Assembly (NCBI GenBank): GCA_947085035.1
Contig: CAMTUW010000002.1
Location: 1 to 35,020, forward strand
From: CAMTUW01 sp947085035
GTDB taxonomy: Bacteria > Actinomycetota > Coriobacteriia > Anaerosomatales > PHET01
Direction: 5' to 3'
Length of the DNA stretch: 35,020 bases
Both the position numbers and the translations under genes were made by a program. Below, piece by piece: positions 1 to 8,637 of the stretch (the first letter of the stretch is position 1; each line of letters starts with the position of its first letter). The notes beneath the pieces are model-generated. The model ran no database searches and had not been told where the DNA came from. It worked only from the letters and a program-made list of their open reading frames with translations.

Positions 1-67
1 GGACGGCAGCGGTCGCCAGGTCCTCGTCACGGGTGCGCAGTGAATCATCCAGAAGTGTGACCCGCAT
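1..67 (-). CDS. N-terminal fragment of an unidentified protein (cut by window edge)
   Basis: Reading the minus strand from an ATG at 67-65 gives 22 codons without a stop, beginning MRVTLLDDSLRTRDED and running off the left edge. A GAGGT ribosome site lies at 80-76, nine bases before this ATG; a GTG at 70-68 is an equally possible start. The gene is divergent from the giant cytochrome, so 71-356 would hold both promoters. Too little protein is visible to name a family. The call rests on an open frame plus a well-placed ribosome site. Confidence 0.45.
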   Translation of the reverse strand, partial: MRVTLLDDSLRTRDEDLATAAV

Positions 68-168
68 CACTGTTTACCTCGGTTCACAAACGTGTCATCA
101 TCGGGGATGTTTCCACCGTTTGGGGTCCGAGATGGTTCGGGTTTGCGGTGGTGACCGGAGGCTACGAC

Positions 169-247
169 TCGTCACCCGCGAATTGGGCACCAGGGTGACG
201 ATGAGCCAGTGGTGCAACCGGCCGACGTAGCGCTGTTCGGCGGTTGC
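169..247 (+). promoter_or_regulatory. Two successive hairpins in the leader of the 43-haem cytochrome gene
   Basis: The first hairpin pairs TCGTCACCC (169-177) with GGGTGACGA (193-201), a perfect 9-bp stem. The second pairs GCAACCG (214-220) with CGGTTGC (241-247), extended inward by CCGA (222-225) with TCGG (237-240) past a single bulged G. Neither has a following T-run, so they do not look like intrinsic terminators. I could not match them to a known riboswitch; the conserved GCAAA-type elements of the c-di-GMP class I family are absent. They could be a cis-acting RNA or protein-binding dyads. The rest of 71-356 shows no convincing gene. Confidence 0.4.
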
Positions 248-356
248 CGTGTTGCTGGATCAAACTTGCCCAGTACCGTTTCCCGCTCCCGACTCCAGTC
301 GGACACGTGCTACTCGAACCTGAGGTGAACGTTCGCCGAGTTGTGAGGAGCAGGGG

Positions 357-3300
357 ATGAAGCGATTCTTCGTAGCCGCCATGTTGTCGTGTGTGTGCTT
401 GGTGGCGTTCGTCGGCACCGCCAGCGCGGCGCCATTCGAGACGAACCAACAGTGCCTGTCCTGTCACGACCTGGCGACGGGGACCGGCGCGTTCACCCGG
501 GTCGACTTCGATGTGCCGGGCATTCCGGGACCTGTCGACCTGACGAGGTGCCGCGTCTGTCACCTGAACCTGCCCGACCTCGTGTCATATGCCGGCAGCA
601 TCATCCCGGTTCATCTGCACTACGGTCAACGTACCTGCGCCTCTTGTCACGCGGACATGTCGGACGTGCCGCTCGCTGGCGAGACCTCCATCGTCGGTGA
701 TCTGGTTCGGACTTCATTCGGCTACTTCAAGGGGACACAGTCTCTGAACGCCACCTCGGGGGCCCTGCACCGCTTGCACCGAGGCGGCGGATGGGTGGAC
801 GCCACTTTGTCCGCATCGGGCTGTTCGCGGTGTCACGGCACGGCCTCGTGCAACGCCTGCCACACGGCGCCGGTCCCCCACACGAGTCACGCGGTGCCCA
901 GGTATCCGGCACCGACGGTTCGTCAAGCGAACGGCCTCACGGTTGTAACGGCTGCGGTCACGTGCGTGAACAGCTCCTGTCATTCACTCGCGACCGCCGG
1001 CACCACTAGGTTCAACGATCCCAGCTGCGCTTCATGCCATGCTGACAAAACTCAGGTTCACGGCTACGACAACGTGGATCACGTCGCCGATGACGGGCTC
1101 ACGGGCGGAGTGGCGTGCTCCAGCTGCCATGCCTTGGACGTTGCGATCGAGCACGAGAAGCCGACTTCGAGCAGTACGGGGCGGCAATGTGCCACATGCC
1201 ATCCGACGCCGCGCAACTCCTTCGGTGCATGGAACCAGTCGTGCGTGACCGGCGGGTGCCATTCCCCGGCATCCTCAGCGCCGTTCCATGCAAGGGCCAC
1301 GACCTCGCATGCCGCGCCGCCCTCCTCTCAGGTGTGTTTCGATTGTCACAGCGGAACCGATCTTCCGACTGTACATACGAACGCCACGGACTCCTCGGGC
1401 AAGACCTCGTGTCTCGTGTGTCACGGGACCGCCGGGGCGCCTGCGACGAACGACTGCACGGTCTGCCACTTCACCTTTGCGAATCACTACAACGTTGATA
1501 AGCACCGCAGTTCTTCAACCCTGGGCGAGTGCGCGGGCAGTGGCTGTCACAGCACCCGCGACCTCATGGCTGCGCATACAGAGCACAACGCCGCTTTCAC
1601 ATGCGCAGGGTGCCACTCGAGCAGCAAGCCTGAAGTGTCTGCGGCTATCCAGGCCGGAGCCACTGCCTGCGGTTCATGCCACACCGCCTTCAATCAGGCG
1701 GGCGGACATCGGGCGAGTCACTGGGCGAACCCACCGCTTGCAGATGTTCTCGGTCCGAACTACTCGTACTACACCGGGTCAGCCGGGACTCAGCCAACGC
1801 GCGACTGTGCCGGTTGTCACGTGTCAAACATCGTGGACGAACATGTGGGTAGGATCGAGAGCGGTTTCTCGAACCCCCTCCCCAGGCGTGACAGTTCCGG
1901 TTCCGCCCTCACCTGTGCGACATGCCACAAGTCTCTCGCCCCGGCGGTCAGAAACGCGATTCTTACGGGGCAGACCAAGTGCGACGCATGTCATGTTGTC
2001 CATGGTCCGATTCGTCGAGTCCATACCGGGACCTTCAGCGCAGCATCTGCGGTGAACTGCGCGAGTTGCCACACGGCTGACATCTCGGCCGAGCACAATG
2101 GCACTTACACCGTCGTGACACCTTCTGGTGCGCGGTTGACCGGTTGCGACGTCTGCCACTCGTACTATGAGGCGCCGCGCGGGACGCAGGTCCAGGCCGC
2201 TATCACATCCAGGAACATCTCTTGCACCGGATGTCACTCGGCACAGCATCCTGATCTGGGTAGCCACTCGGCGACCACTACGGCGAGCCTCCAGTGCGGC
2301 ACCTGTCACGCAGCGGGATCGTCATCGATCGACGTGAAGGCCGTTCACGCAGGTGCGAGTGCTGGGGCCTGTGCGGTTTGCCATACGCCTTCAAGTCGGG
2401 TTCCCGCGATCTCTGCCAAGACCGCCGAGTGCTCGAGTTGTCACTCGGCCGTTGGAACCGACTATCACCGCGGCCTGCCCGCAAAGCACACGTACTCGAC
2501 GATGCCTGCGACGTGCATGGGGTCGAACTGCCACAGCACCAAGCTGCTGCCCGAGACTCATCAGCCCTACCTGTCGCGATACCCTGCGTATACCACCACG
2601 TGTGCCCTGTGCCACAGGAATACGAACCCTTCACGCATCCCTGCAAACGCGACCGCAGCGTGTGACAGCTGCCACGGTCCCATTCACCCGAACATGGATC
2701 ACGTCGCCCGCAACAGTGTTGAGTGCGTGTCGTGTCACGAGACCTCTGACGCTCTTGTCGTGCACGCCCGTGCACAGGCTGGCCCCTGCGCGGTGTGCCA
2801 TGCCAATCCTGCCCGGGTACCCACGCTGCCGGACACCACTGACTGCGTGAACTGTCACAAGTACTCACCGATCGATCCGAAGCACTACCGCACCACTTCG
2901 CACACCGCGATCGAGACGGGTTGCACCAACTGCCACTACCTAGACATGAAGACCGAGCACTCCAGGCCCACGGTCGGTCCGGTCGGTTGCGTTCAGTGTC
3001 ATGAGACCAAGGTCGACGCGTTCACGACCCCTTGGAACAAGACGTGTGCGCGGTGTCACCCGACCAAGCATGGCGACATGGCACTCAAGCACCGTTCGAC
3101 GAACACCACGTGCGGTGGAGCCGGATGTCATAACATCACCGATGCCTCTGACATCCACAAGGGCGCCGTTGGCGGCGGATGTGGCGTGTGCCACAAGTCC
3201 GTGACCCAGCCGGCGGTAACGACGAACTGCTCCGCCACGGGCTGTCATCCCAGCGTGACCGGTTCTCACCGCGAGAGTCATGACGGACGCGGTGTCAATG

Positions 3301-4814
3301 GTGTGGGATGCGAAGGGTGTCACTTCCGCTACCTCGATGATGAGCACTTGAGTCTGGGCCGCACCTGCGCCACTTGCCACACGGCGACTGATTCCGTGGC
3401 CCGCAGAGCGATCACCGCCAAGGATCGCAGATGCCTGACCTGTCACCCGACCTCTGCGCACAACCGACGCCAGGCCAGTGAGTTCGCCACCCGAAACGCG
3501 TCCGTGCACCGCGTGCGGGCGGACCTGCCAGGAATGCGCTCCAGTTTCGTGGTCGCAGGGACCACATACACCTGGGCTCTGCCCACGGCCTCGAGCTTCC
3601 TGAGAACCGGCTTCGCACTTGACACCATAGTGACCTGTAACGCATGCCACACCTACACCGGGACGACCGGTCCGCACGGTGCCACCATGAAGGTGAACAT
3701 CGACCCGGCCTTCCCTAATCCCTACAAGGTGGTCAACGGCAGCGAGACGTTCACGGCACAGCTCTCCAAGAACTCGTCGACCGGTATGAGCATGAGCAAG
3801 GGTGGGTCCACGACAGCCAAGATCATCTGCGAGAAGTGTCACGACTTGAACGGTACCGGCAGCACCTGGAGCAACAAGGCCCACGCCGAGCACGACGACC
3901 GCGGACGCGAAGGTTCGTTCTGCAACCAGTGCCACGTTGCGGTCCCGCACGGCTGGGGTCGGCCCAGGCTCGTGGGTTACGTTTCGGACGCGGCGCCATA
4001 CCGGACATGGGTCGGCACATCTGCCAACAAGGACGGCGGGCTCGCCCGGATCACGGTCAAGAGCTACACGCCCAGCACTTGGGATAAGTCCAACTGCGGC
4101 GCCGGGTGCGACACCGGCAAGCACCCGCTGACGGGAACCTCATGGCCCAATCTCATGGGTCCCGTATCCGGTCCGACGACCGGAACCGTCTCGGGGAAGG
4201 TGACCGACTCCTCGACGGGCGGCAACATCTCAGGGGCCACCGTCTCTGTGAGTACGACCGTTTCGGCAACCACCGCCACCGACGGCACCTACTCGTTGCG
4301 CAATCTCGCGCCGGGTGCATACACGGCAACGGTGACCAGGACGGGCTATACGACTTGGACCGGCCCGGTATCGGTTACGGCCGGCTCGGTGACCACGCTC
4401 AATGTCGCACTCGTCCCGGCGGTTACTGCTGTGAATCATGCCCGTACGGGCACGGCGACGGCGTCTAGTTCAAGCAGCAGCAACGGACCTGCGCTGGCTA
4501 TCGACGGCTCCGCAACCACGTTCTGGCAGTCAGGGAGCGCTGGGACCCAATGGCTCCGTGTCGATCTTGGCACCAGCAGAAGCCTGAGCAGGGTTGTCGT
4601 CAACTGGAACGGAAGCAACTTCGCCCAGGAGTATAGGATTGAGACCTCGGCGGATGGTTCTTCGTGGACATCCAGGTTCTCAACGACCAGTGGTGTTAGC
4701 GGTATCAGGACGCACACGTTCTCGGCCGTGAATGCGCGCTTCGTTCGCATCACTTGCACCAAGACGAGCGCATCCAGCTATCGAATCAACGAGTTCGAAG
4801 TCTGGAACTTCTAG
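357..4814 (+). CDS. Giant secreted multihaem cytochrome c (43 haem motifs) with CarboxypepD_reg-like and F5/8 type C domains
   Basis: This 1,485-residue protein starts with a Sec signal peptide (cleavage probably after TASA, residue 24). Between residues 33 and about 1193 I count 43 c-type haem motifs: 37 CXXCH and 6 CX4CH (CVNSSCH, CVTGGCH, CAGSGCH, CMGSNCH, CGGAGCH, CSATGCH). Many additional histidines could act as distal ligands. After a haem-free stretch come a beta-sandwich segment at about 1277-1350 like the carboxypeptidase regulatory-like fold (GTVSGKVTD, DGTYSLRNLAPG) and a discoidin/F5/8 type C domain at about 1358-1485 (ALAIDG, WQSG, WLRVDLG, RFVRI). Such tails usually bind sugars or surfaces. 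There is no membrane anchor or lipobox. The ATG follows GAGGAGCAGGGG. The gene stands alone between a structured leader and a terminator hairpin. A role as an extracellular electron conductor is inferred; the acceptor is unknown. Confidence 0.93.
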   Translation: MKRFFVAAMLSCVCLVAFVGTASAAPFETNQQCLSCHDLATGTGAFTRVDFDVPGIPGPVDLTRCRVCHLNLPDLVSYAGSIIPVHLHYGQRTCASCHADMSDVPLAGETSIVGDLVRTSFGYFKGTQSLNATSGALHRLHRGGGWVDATLSASGCSRCHGTASCNACHTAPVPHTSHAVPRYPAPTVRQANGLTVVTAAVTCVNSSCHSLATAGTTRFNDPSCASCHADKTQVHGYDNVDHVADDGLTGGVACSSCHALDVAIEHEKPTSSSTGRQCATCHPTPRNSFGAWNQSCVTGGCHSPASSAPFHARATTSHAAPPSSQVCFDCHSGTDLPTVHTNATDSSGKTSCLVCHGTAGAPATNDCTVCHFTFANHYNVDKHRSSSTLGECAGSGCHSTRDLMAAHTEHNAAFTCAGCHSSSKPEVSAAIQAGATACGSCHTAFNQAGGHRASHWANPPLADVLGPNYSYYTGSAGTQPTRDCAGCHVSNIVDEHVGRIESGFSNPLPRRDSSGSALTCATCHKSLAPAVRNAILTGQTKCDACHVVHGPIRRVHTGTFSAASAVNCASCHTADISAEHNGTYTVVTPSGARLTGCDVCHSYYEAPRGTQVQAAITSRNISCTGCHSAQHPDLGSHSATTTASLQCGTCHAAGSSSIDVKAVHAGASAGACAVCHTPSSRVPAISAKTAECSSCHSAVGTDYHRGLPAKHTYSTMPATCMGSNCHSTKLLPETHQPYLSRYPAYTTTCALCHRNTNPSRIPANATAACDSCHGPIHPNMDHVARNSVECVSCHETSDALVVHARAQAGPCAVCHANPARVPTLPDTTDCVNCHKYSPIDPKHYRTTSHTAIETGCTNCHYLDMKTEHSRPTVGPVGCVQCHETKVDAFTTPWNKTCARCHPTKHGDMALKHRSTNTTCGGAGCHNITDASDIHKGAVGGGCGVCHKSVTQPAVTTNCSATGCHPSVTGSHRESHDGRGVNGVGCEGCHFRYLDDEHLSLGRTCATCHTATDSVARRAITAKDRRCLTCHPTSAHNRRQASEFATRNASVHRVRADLPGMRSSFVVAGTTYTWALPTASSFLRTGFALDTIVTCNACHTYTGTTGPHGATMKVNIDPAFPNPYKVVNGSETFTAQLSKNSSTGMSMSKGGSTTAKIICEKCHDLNGTGSTWSNKAHAEHDDRGREGSFCNQCHVAVPHGWGRPRLVGYVSDAAPYRTWVGTSANKDGGLARITVKSYTPSTWDKSNCGAGCDTGKHPLTGTSWPNLMGPVSGPTTGTVSGKVTDSSTGGNISGATVSVSTTVSATTATDGTYSLRNLAPGAYTATVTRTGYTTWTGPVSVTAGSVTTLNVALVPAVTAVNHARTGTATASSSSSSNGPALAIDGSATTFWQSGSAGTQWLRVDLGTSRSLSRVVVNWNGSNFAQEYRIETSADGSSWTSRFSTTSGVSGIRTHTFSAVNARFVRITCTKTSASSYRINEFEVWNF

Positions 4815-4833
4815 TCCGCTTCATGGTGATGAT

Positions 4834-4867
4834 GGTTGAAGGGCTCGCAGATGCGGGCCCTTCAACC
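4834..4867 (+). terminator. Hairpin terminator after the 43-haem cytochrome gene
   Basis: GGTTGAAGGGCTCG (4834-4847) pairs with the complementary 4854-4867 to form a 14-bp stem with one G-U pair and a six-base loop. It begins 19 bases after the stop codon. The following tract (TTACGC) is poor in T, so termination may be imperfect or factor-assisted. Confidence 0.65.
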
Positions 4868-4904
4868 TTACGCTACACTGCACTTTCCACAATTGAACAG
4901 CACG

Positions 4905-5140
4905 ACAGGCGTTGAAGGGGAAGAGTAGAGGCCAATCCTCGCTTCAGAGAGCCGGGAAGCAGTGAAAACCCGGCGCAGGACGCTTCGAAACCCGCCCCTG
5001 AGCCACCTGGACCAACATCCTCGCCGTCTCCTACACGCGGACAACCTTCGCAGGCGGCAGGATAAGTAGCCCGGGTCGGTGGCAGCCGTTACCTGCCGCA
5101 CGAACGCACCCGCAGCATGAAGTGCCGTGGGAGCCTGTTC
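4905..5140 (+). promoter_or_regulatory. T-box riboswitch leader of the ilv operon, probably isoleucine-tRNA responsive
   Basis: Several landmarks occur in T-box order. A short stem I is closed by TGAAG (4913-4917) with CTTCA (4942-4946) and carries GAAGAGTAG (4920-4928). AGAGAG leads into stem III, GCCGGG (4951-4956) with CCCGGC (4969-4974), around AAGCAGTGAAAA. Further on are AAGTAG (5064-5069) and CCGTTAC (5086-5092), elements that commonly precede the T-box proper. An AATCC in the very short stem I offers ATC as specifier codon, which would mean isoleucine. A degenerate T-box core may be CCGTGGGAGCC near 5124-5134. CCTGCCGC (5092-5099) can pair with GCGGCAGG (5054-5061) or, partly, with GGCAG (5081-5085), giving exclusive alternatives. 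No T-run follows, so control may be translational. A possible -10 box is TACACT at 4874-4879. The family call is fairly secure; specifier and core are tentative. Confidence 0.7.
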
Positions 5141-5200
5141 TGTATATCGTGCGGCCGGACTCGGCGCCGCCGTCCCGAACCCTCCAAGGGAAGGACGGAT

Positions 5201-6871
5201 ATGGCACTCCGAAGCGACCGCATGAAAGGCGGCCTTTCAAAGGCCCCCCACCGCAGCCTTCTGAAGGCTGACGGACTCACCGACGAGGAGATTTCGCGCC
5301 CGTTCGTCGCAGTCATCAGCTCGGCCAACGACATCATTCCCGGCCACCTGATGCTCGACAAGATCGCCGAGGCCGTTAAGGCCGGGGTCTACATGGCCGG
5401 TGGTACCCCCTTCGTGATTTCCACCATCGGCGTGTGCGACGGCATCGCGATGAATCACGAGGGGATGCGCTACTCGCTCGTGAGTCGTGAAGTGATCGCC
5501 GACTCAGTCGAGATCGCGGTGCGTGCACACGCCTTCGATGCTGTGGTCATGATTCCGAACTGCGACAAGATCACCCCCGGCATGCTCATGGCCGCAGCGC
5601 GCCTCGATCTGCCAACAGTCGTCGTAAGCGGCGGCCCGATGCTCGCGGGCCGCGGACCCAAGGGAGAGTCCGTCGATCTCGACACCGTCTTCACGGCCGT
5701 GGGTCAGGTCACCGCAGGCAAGATGTCAGAAGAAGACCTGCTTACCCTAGAAGAGCGCGCTTGCCCCACGTGCGGCAGCTGCGCAGGGCTCTTCACTGCG
5801 AACTCGATGAACTCGCTGGTCGAGGCCATAGGCATCGGGCTTCCCGGCAACGGCACCGTTCCCGCGGTCTATTCGGAGCGCACTCGCCTTGGGAAGAAGG
5901 CTGGCATGCGTGTGATGGAGATGCTGGAAAAAGGGATCACCGCTCGCCAGATCATCAACGCTGACAGCATCCGAAACGCTCTGACGCTTGACATGGCGTT
6001 CGGCGGCTCCTCGAACACGGTGCTGCACCTCACATCGATCGCGCTGGAGGCCGGTACACCCATCACGATGGATGACCTGGCAGCGGTCTCGGCGGTGACG
6101 CCCAACATCGTGCGCATCAGCCCTGCAAGCGAGATGCACATGGAAGACCTTCATCACGTGGGTGGTATCCCCGCGATCATGGGTGAGCTCGACCGTCTCG
6201 GTCTCATTGTGCAGGACTGTCCCACGGTCGACGGTCGCACGATCGGCCAGATCGCCTCGGCGGCCCCGCATGCGGATGGCCGTGTGATCCGCCCGGCGTC
6301 CGATCCCTACTACCCCCAGGGCGGACTGCGCGTCTTGCGAGGAAACCTCGCGCCGGACGGCTCCATCGTCAAGCAGTCGGCCGTGCCTCAGAATATGCGC
6401 GTGCTCACCGGACCTGCACGCGTCTTCGAGGGCGAGGACGATGCGGTTTCGGCGATTCTGGGTGGCCGAATCGTCCCCGGCGACATCGTGGTCATCCGCT
6501 ACGAGGGACCGAAGGGCGGGCCCGGGATGCCGGAGATGCTCACACCCACGAGCGCGATCTCCGGGATGCCCACACTGGCGACGAGCGTCGCCCTGATAAC
6601 CGACGGCCGCTTCAGCGGTGCGACGAAGGGCCCGGCCGTGGGCCACATCTCGCCGGAAGCGGCGGTGTGCGGCCCCATCGCACTGGTTCACGAGGGTGAC
6701 TCGATAACCGTCGACATCGACGCCGGTGCGCTTACCCTGCACGTCGATGACTCAGTTCTCGAAGAGCGGCGCGGACAGTGGACAGCACCTGAGCCGCGCA
6801 TCTCGACCGGTGTGCTTGGACGCTACGCCAGACTTGTTGGCTCCGCAGATAAGGGGGCAGTGCTTTCATGA
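5201..6871 (+). CDS. ilvD: Dihydroxy-acid dehydratase
   Basis: IlvD dehydrates 2,3-dihydroxy-isovalerate and dihydroxy-methylvalerate to the keto acids of valine and isoleucine, using an iron-sulphur cluster in the cytosol. Family signatures are clear: IPNCDKITPGM with Cys121, ACPTCGSCAGLFTANSMN with Cys194, and DGRFSGATKGPAVGHISPEAA near the C-terminus. The region equivalent to a third cysteine in some family members reads PGHLML, as in the E. coli-like type. The frame is open from an ATG at 5117, but the conserved N-terminus (RSDRMKGG) begins after the ATG at 5201, which has GGAAGGA upstream; the earlier ATG lies inside the T-box leader. The product is 556 residues, normal for the family. 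The stop overlaps the ilvB start as ATGA. First gene of a six-gene operon. Confidence 0.96.
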   Translation: MALRSDRMKGGLSKAPHRSLLKADGLTDEEISRPFVAVISSANDIIPGHLMLDKIAEAVKAGVYMAGGTPFVISTIGVCDGIAMNHEGMRYSLVSREVIADSVEIAVRAHAFDAVVMIPNCDKITPGMLMAAARLDLPTVVVSGGPMLAGRGPKGESVDLDTVFTAVGQVTAGKMSEEDLLTLEERACPTCGSCAGLFTANSMNSLVEAIGIGLPGNGTVPAVYSERTRLGKKAGMRVMEMLEKGITARQIINADSIRNALTLDMAFGGSSNTVLHLTSIALEAGTPITMDDLAAVSAVTPNIVRISPASEMHMEDLHHVGGIPAIMGELDRLGLIVQDCPTVDGRTIGQIASAAPHADGRVIRPASDPYYPQGGLRVLRGNLAPDGSIVKQSAVPQNMRVLTGPARVFEGEDDAVSAILGGRIVPGDIVVIRYEGPKGGPGMPEMLTPTSAISGMPTLATSVALITDGRFSGATKGPAVGHISPEAAVCGPIALVHEGDSITVDIDAGALTLHVDDSVLEERRGQWTAPEPRISTGVLGRYARLVGSADKGAVLS

Positions 6872-8637
6872 CCGAGAGAATCTCAGGTGCACAGGCGTTG
6901 GTGCGTTGTCTCGAGGCCGAGGGCGTCGACCTCATCTTCGGGTACCCAGGCGGCGTCGCGCTTCCCATTTTCGACGCGCTCTACGACTCGACGGCCATCA
7001 GGACGGTGCTGCCGCGCCACGAACAGGGCGCCGTCCACGCGGCTGACGGCTATGCGCGCGCCACGGGGCGCTGCGGCGTCGCCCTGGTGACGAGCGGACC
7101 GGGCGCCTCGAACACGATCACCGGCATCGCCAACGCCTACATGGACTCGATCCCGCTGGTCGTCATCACTGCTCAGGTCTCGACGGCGGTCATCGGCACA
7201 GACGCGTTCCAAGAGATCGACATCACCGGCATCACCGTGCCCATCACCAAGCACAACTATCTCCTCAAAGACATCGCGGAGCTCCCCGAGGTCTTCAAGG
7301 AGGCGTTCCATATCGCGTCGACGGGGCGTCCCGGCCCCGTGCTCATCGATGTGCCGGTGGATGTGAGCAAGGGCGAGATCGACTTCGTCTATCCCGAGAG
7401 CGTGAACCTCAACGGGTACAAGCCCACCTTCCGAGGCCATGGCAAGCAGATCAAGCAAGCGGTCTCGCTGATCGGGCGGTCGCGCAAGCCGCTCCTCTAC
7501 GTGGGAGGCGGGGTGATCGCGAGCGGTGCCTGGAAGGAGATCAAGGACCTCGCCGAGCTCATGCAGATCCCCGTCACGACGACGATGATGGGCAAGAGCG
7601 CTTTTCCGGAAGACCATCACCTGTGGATCGGCATGCCGGGAATGCACGGGGCCAAGTACACGAACTACGCGATCACGGAGGCCGACCTCCTCATAGGTGT
7701 GGGCGTGCGCTTCGACGATCGCGTCACCGGGAAACTCAGCGCTTTCGCGAGCAAGGCGAAGGTCATCCACATCGACGTGGACCCCGCCGAGATAGGCAAG
7801 AACAAGGCGGTCGATGTGCCGATCGTGGGGGATGCGAGAAACGTCGTCGCAGGACTCGTCGCTGAGCTTCGAAAGATCGGCGCTGAGCCCAATAGCGAGA
7901 CATGGTTGAGCGTCATCGACGGGTGGCGCAAGCAGTTCCCGCTGCACTACGGTGGACACGACGTGAGCGTCTCAGACGAGCAGCTCTTCCCGCAGTACGT
8001 CGTAGAACGCGTGAGCGAGCTCACGAAGGATCGAGAGACGATCATCTGTACCGAGGTCGGCCAGAATCAGATGTGGGCGTGTCAGTTCTACACGCTGCGC
8101 AAACCCAGAACCTGGGTCTCATCAGGAGGGCTCGGCACGATGGGTTTCGGCTTCCCGGCCGCGATCGGAGCACAGGCCGGACGCCCGGACGCGCTTGTGA
8201 TCGACATCGCCGGGGACGGCTCGATCCAGATGAACATCCAAGAGCTCGCCACCGCGAAGATCAGCGGTTTCCCGGTCAAGATCGTGATCTTGAACAACGG
8301 GTATCTGGGCATGGTGCGCCAGTGGCAGGAGCTCTTCTACGGGCGTCGCTACAGCTCGAGCGTCCTGCCGCAGGACTGCCCCGACTTCACGAAGCTCGCG
8401 GAGGCGTACGGGTGCTTCGGCGTGCGAGTGGACAGGCCCCAAGACCTGGACGCCGCGCTTCTCGCCGCGTTCGCCTACGACGGTCCGGCCATCGTGGACT
8501 GCCGGGTGGTGGGCGAGGAGTGCGTCTACCCGATGGTGGCTCCCGGCGCGAGCATCGATGAGATGCTCGGAGGGGTGCCTGGCTGCCCGGTGAGCGAGAT
8601 GCTTGACGACGATGTCTTGGAGGAGGTGTGGGAATGA
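6868..8637 (+). CDS. ilvB: Acetolactate synthase, large (catalytic) subunit
   Basis: This thiamine-diphosphate enzyme condenses two pyruvates, or pyruvate and 2-ketobutyrate, in the first common step of branched-chain amino acid synthesis. The 589-residue length is typical. The catalytic glutamate is Glu52 in LPRHEQGAVHAADGYARA. The cofactor/Mg motif runs from GDGSIQMN (about 449) to LNNGYLGMVRQWQ. The N-terminal pyrimidine-binding, central, and C-terminal PP-binding domains are all present. The start overlaps the ilvD stop by four bases, implying translational coupling, and the gene also overlaps the regulatory subunit downstream. Confidence 0.97.
   Translation: MTERISGAQALVRCLEAEGVDLIFGYPGGVALPIFDALYDSTAIRTVLPRHEQGAVHAADGYARATGRCGVALVTSGPGASNTITGIANAYMDSIPLVVITAQVSTAVIGTDAFQEIDITGITVPITKHNYLLKDIAELPEVFKEAFHIASTGRPGPVLIDVPVDVSKGEIDFVYPESVNLNGYKPTFRGHGKQIKQAVSLIGRSRKPLLYVGGGVIASGAWKEIKDLAELMQIPVTTTMMGKSAFPEDHHLWIGMPGMHGAKYTNYAITEADLLIGVGVRFDDRVTGKLSAFASKAKVIHIDVDPAEIGKNKAVDVPIVGDARNVVAGLVAELRKIGAEPNSETWLSVIDGWRKQFPLHYGGHDVSVSDEQLFPQYVVERVSELTKDRETIICTEVGQNQMWACQFYTLRKPRTWVSSGGLGTMGFGFPAAIGAQAGRPDALVIDIAGDGSIQMNIQELATAKISGFPVKIVILNNGYLGMVRQWQELFYGRRYSSSVLPQDCPDFTKLAEAYGCFGVRVDRPQDLDAALLAAFAYDGPAIVDCRVVGEECVYPMVAPGASIDEMLGGVPGCPVSEMLDDDVLEEVWE

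Noticed and set aside
71..356. c-di-GMP class I, SAM or cobalamin riboswitch before the giant cytochrome gene
   Set aside because: Hairpins are present, but none of the conserved single-stranded motifs of these families could be found.
453..3935. Repeated short words around TGTCAC/TGCCAC as a possible CRISPR or DNA repeat array
   Set aside because: The repeats are the codons of CXXCH motifs at irregular spacing inside a coding frame, not identical repeats with spacers.
2940..4124. 394-codon minus-strand open frame inside the 43-haem gene
   Set aside because: The plus strand carries a continuous series of haem motifs there; the antisense frame has no motif or ribosome site.
5117..5200. N-terminal extension of IlvD from the ATG at 5117
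   Set aside because: The extra 28 residues are not IlvD-like, lie in the T-box leader and lack a ribosome site, whereas 5201 has GGAAGGA and the conserved N-terminus.
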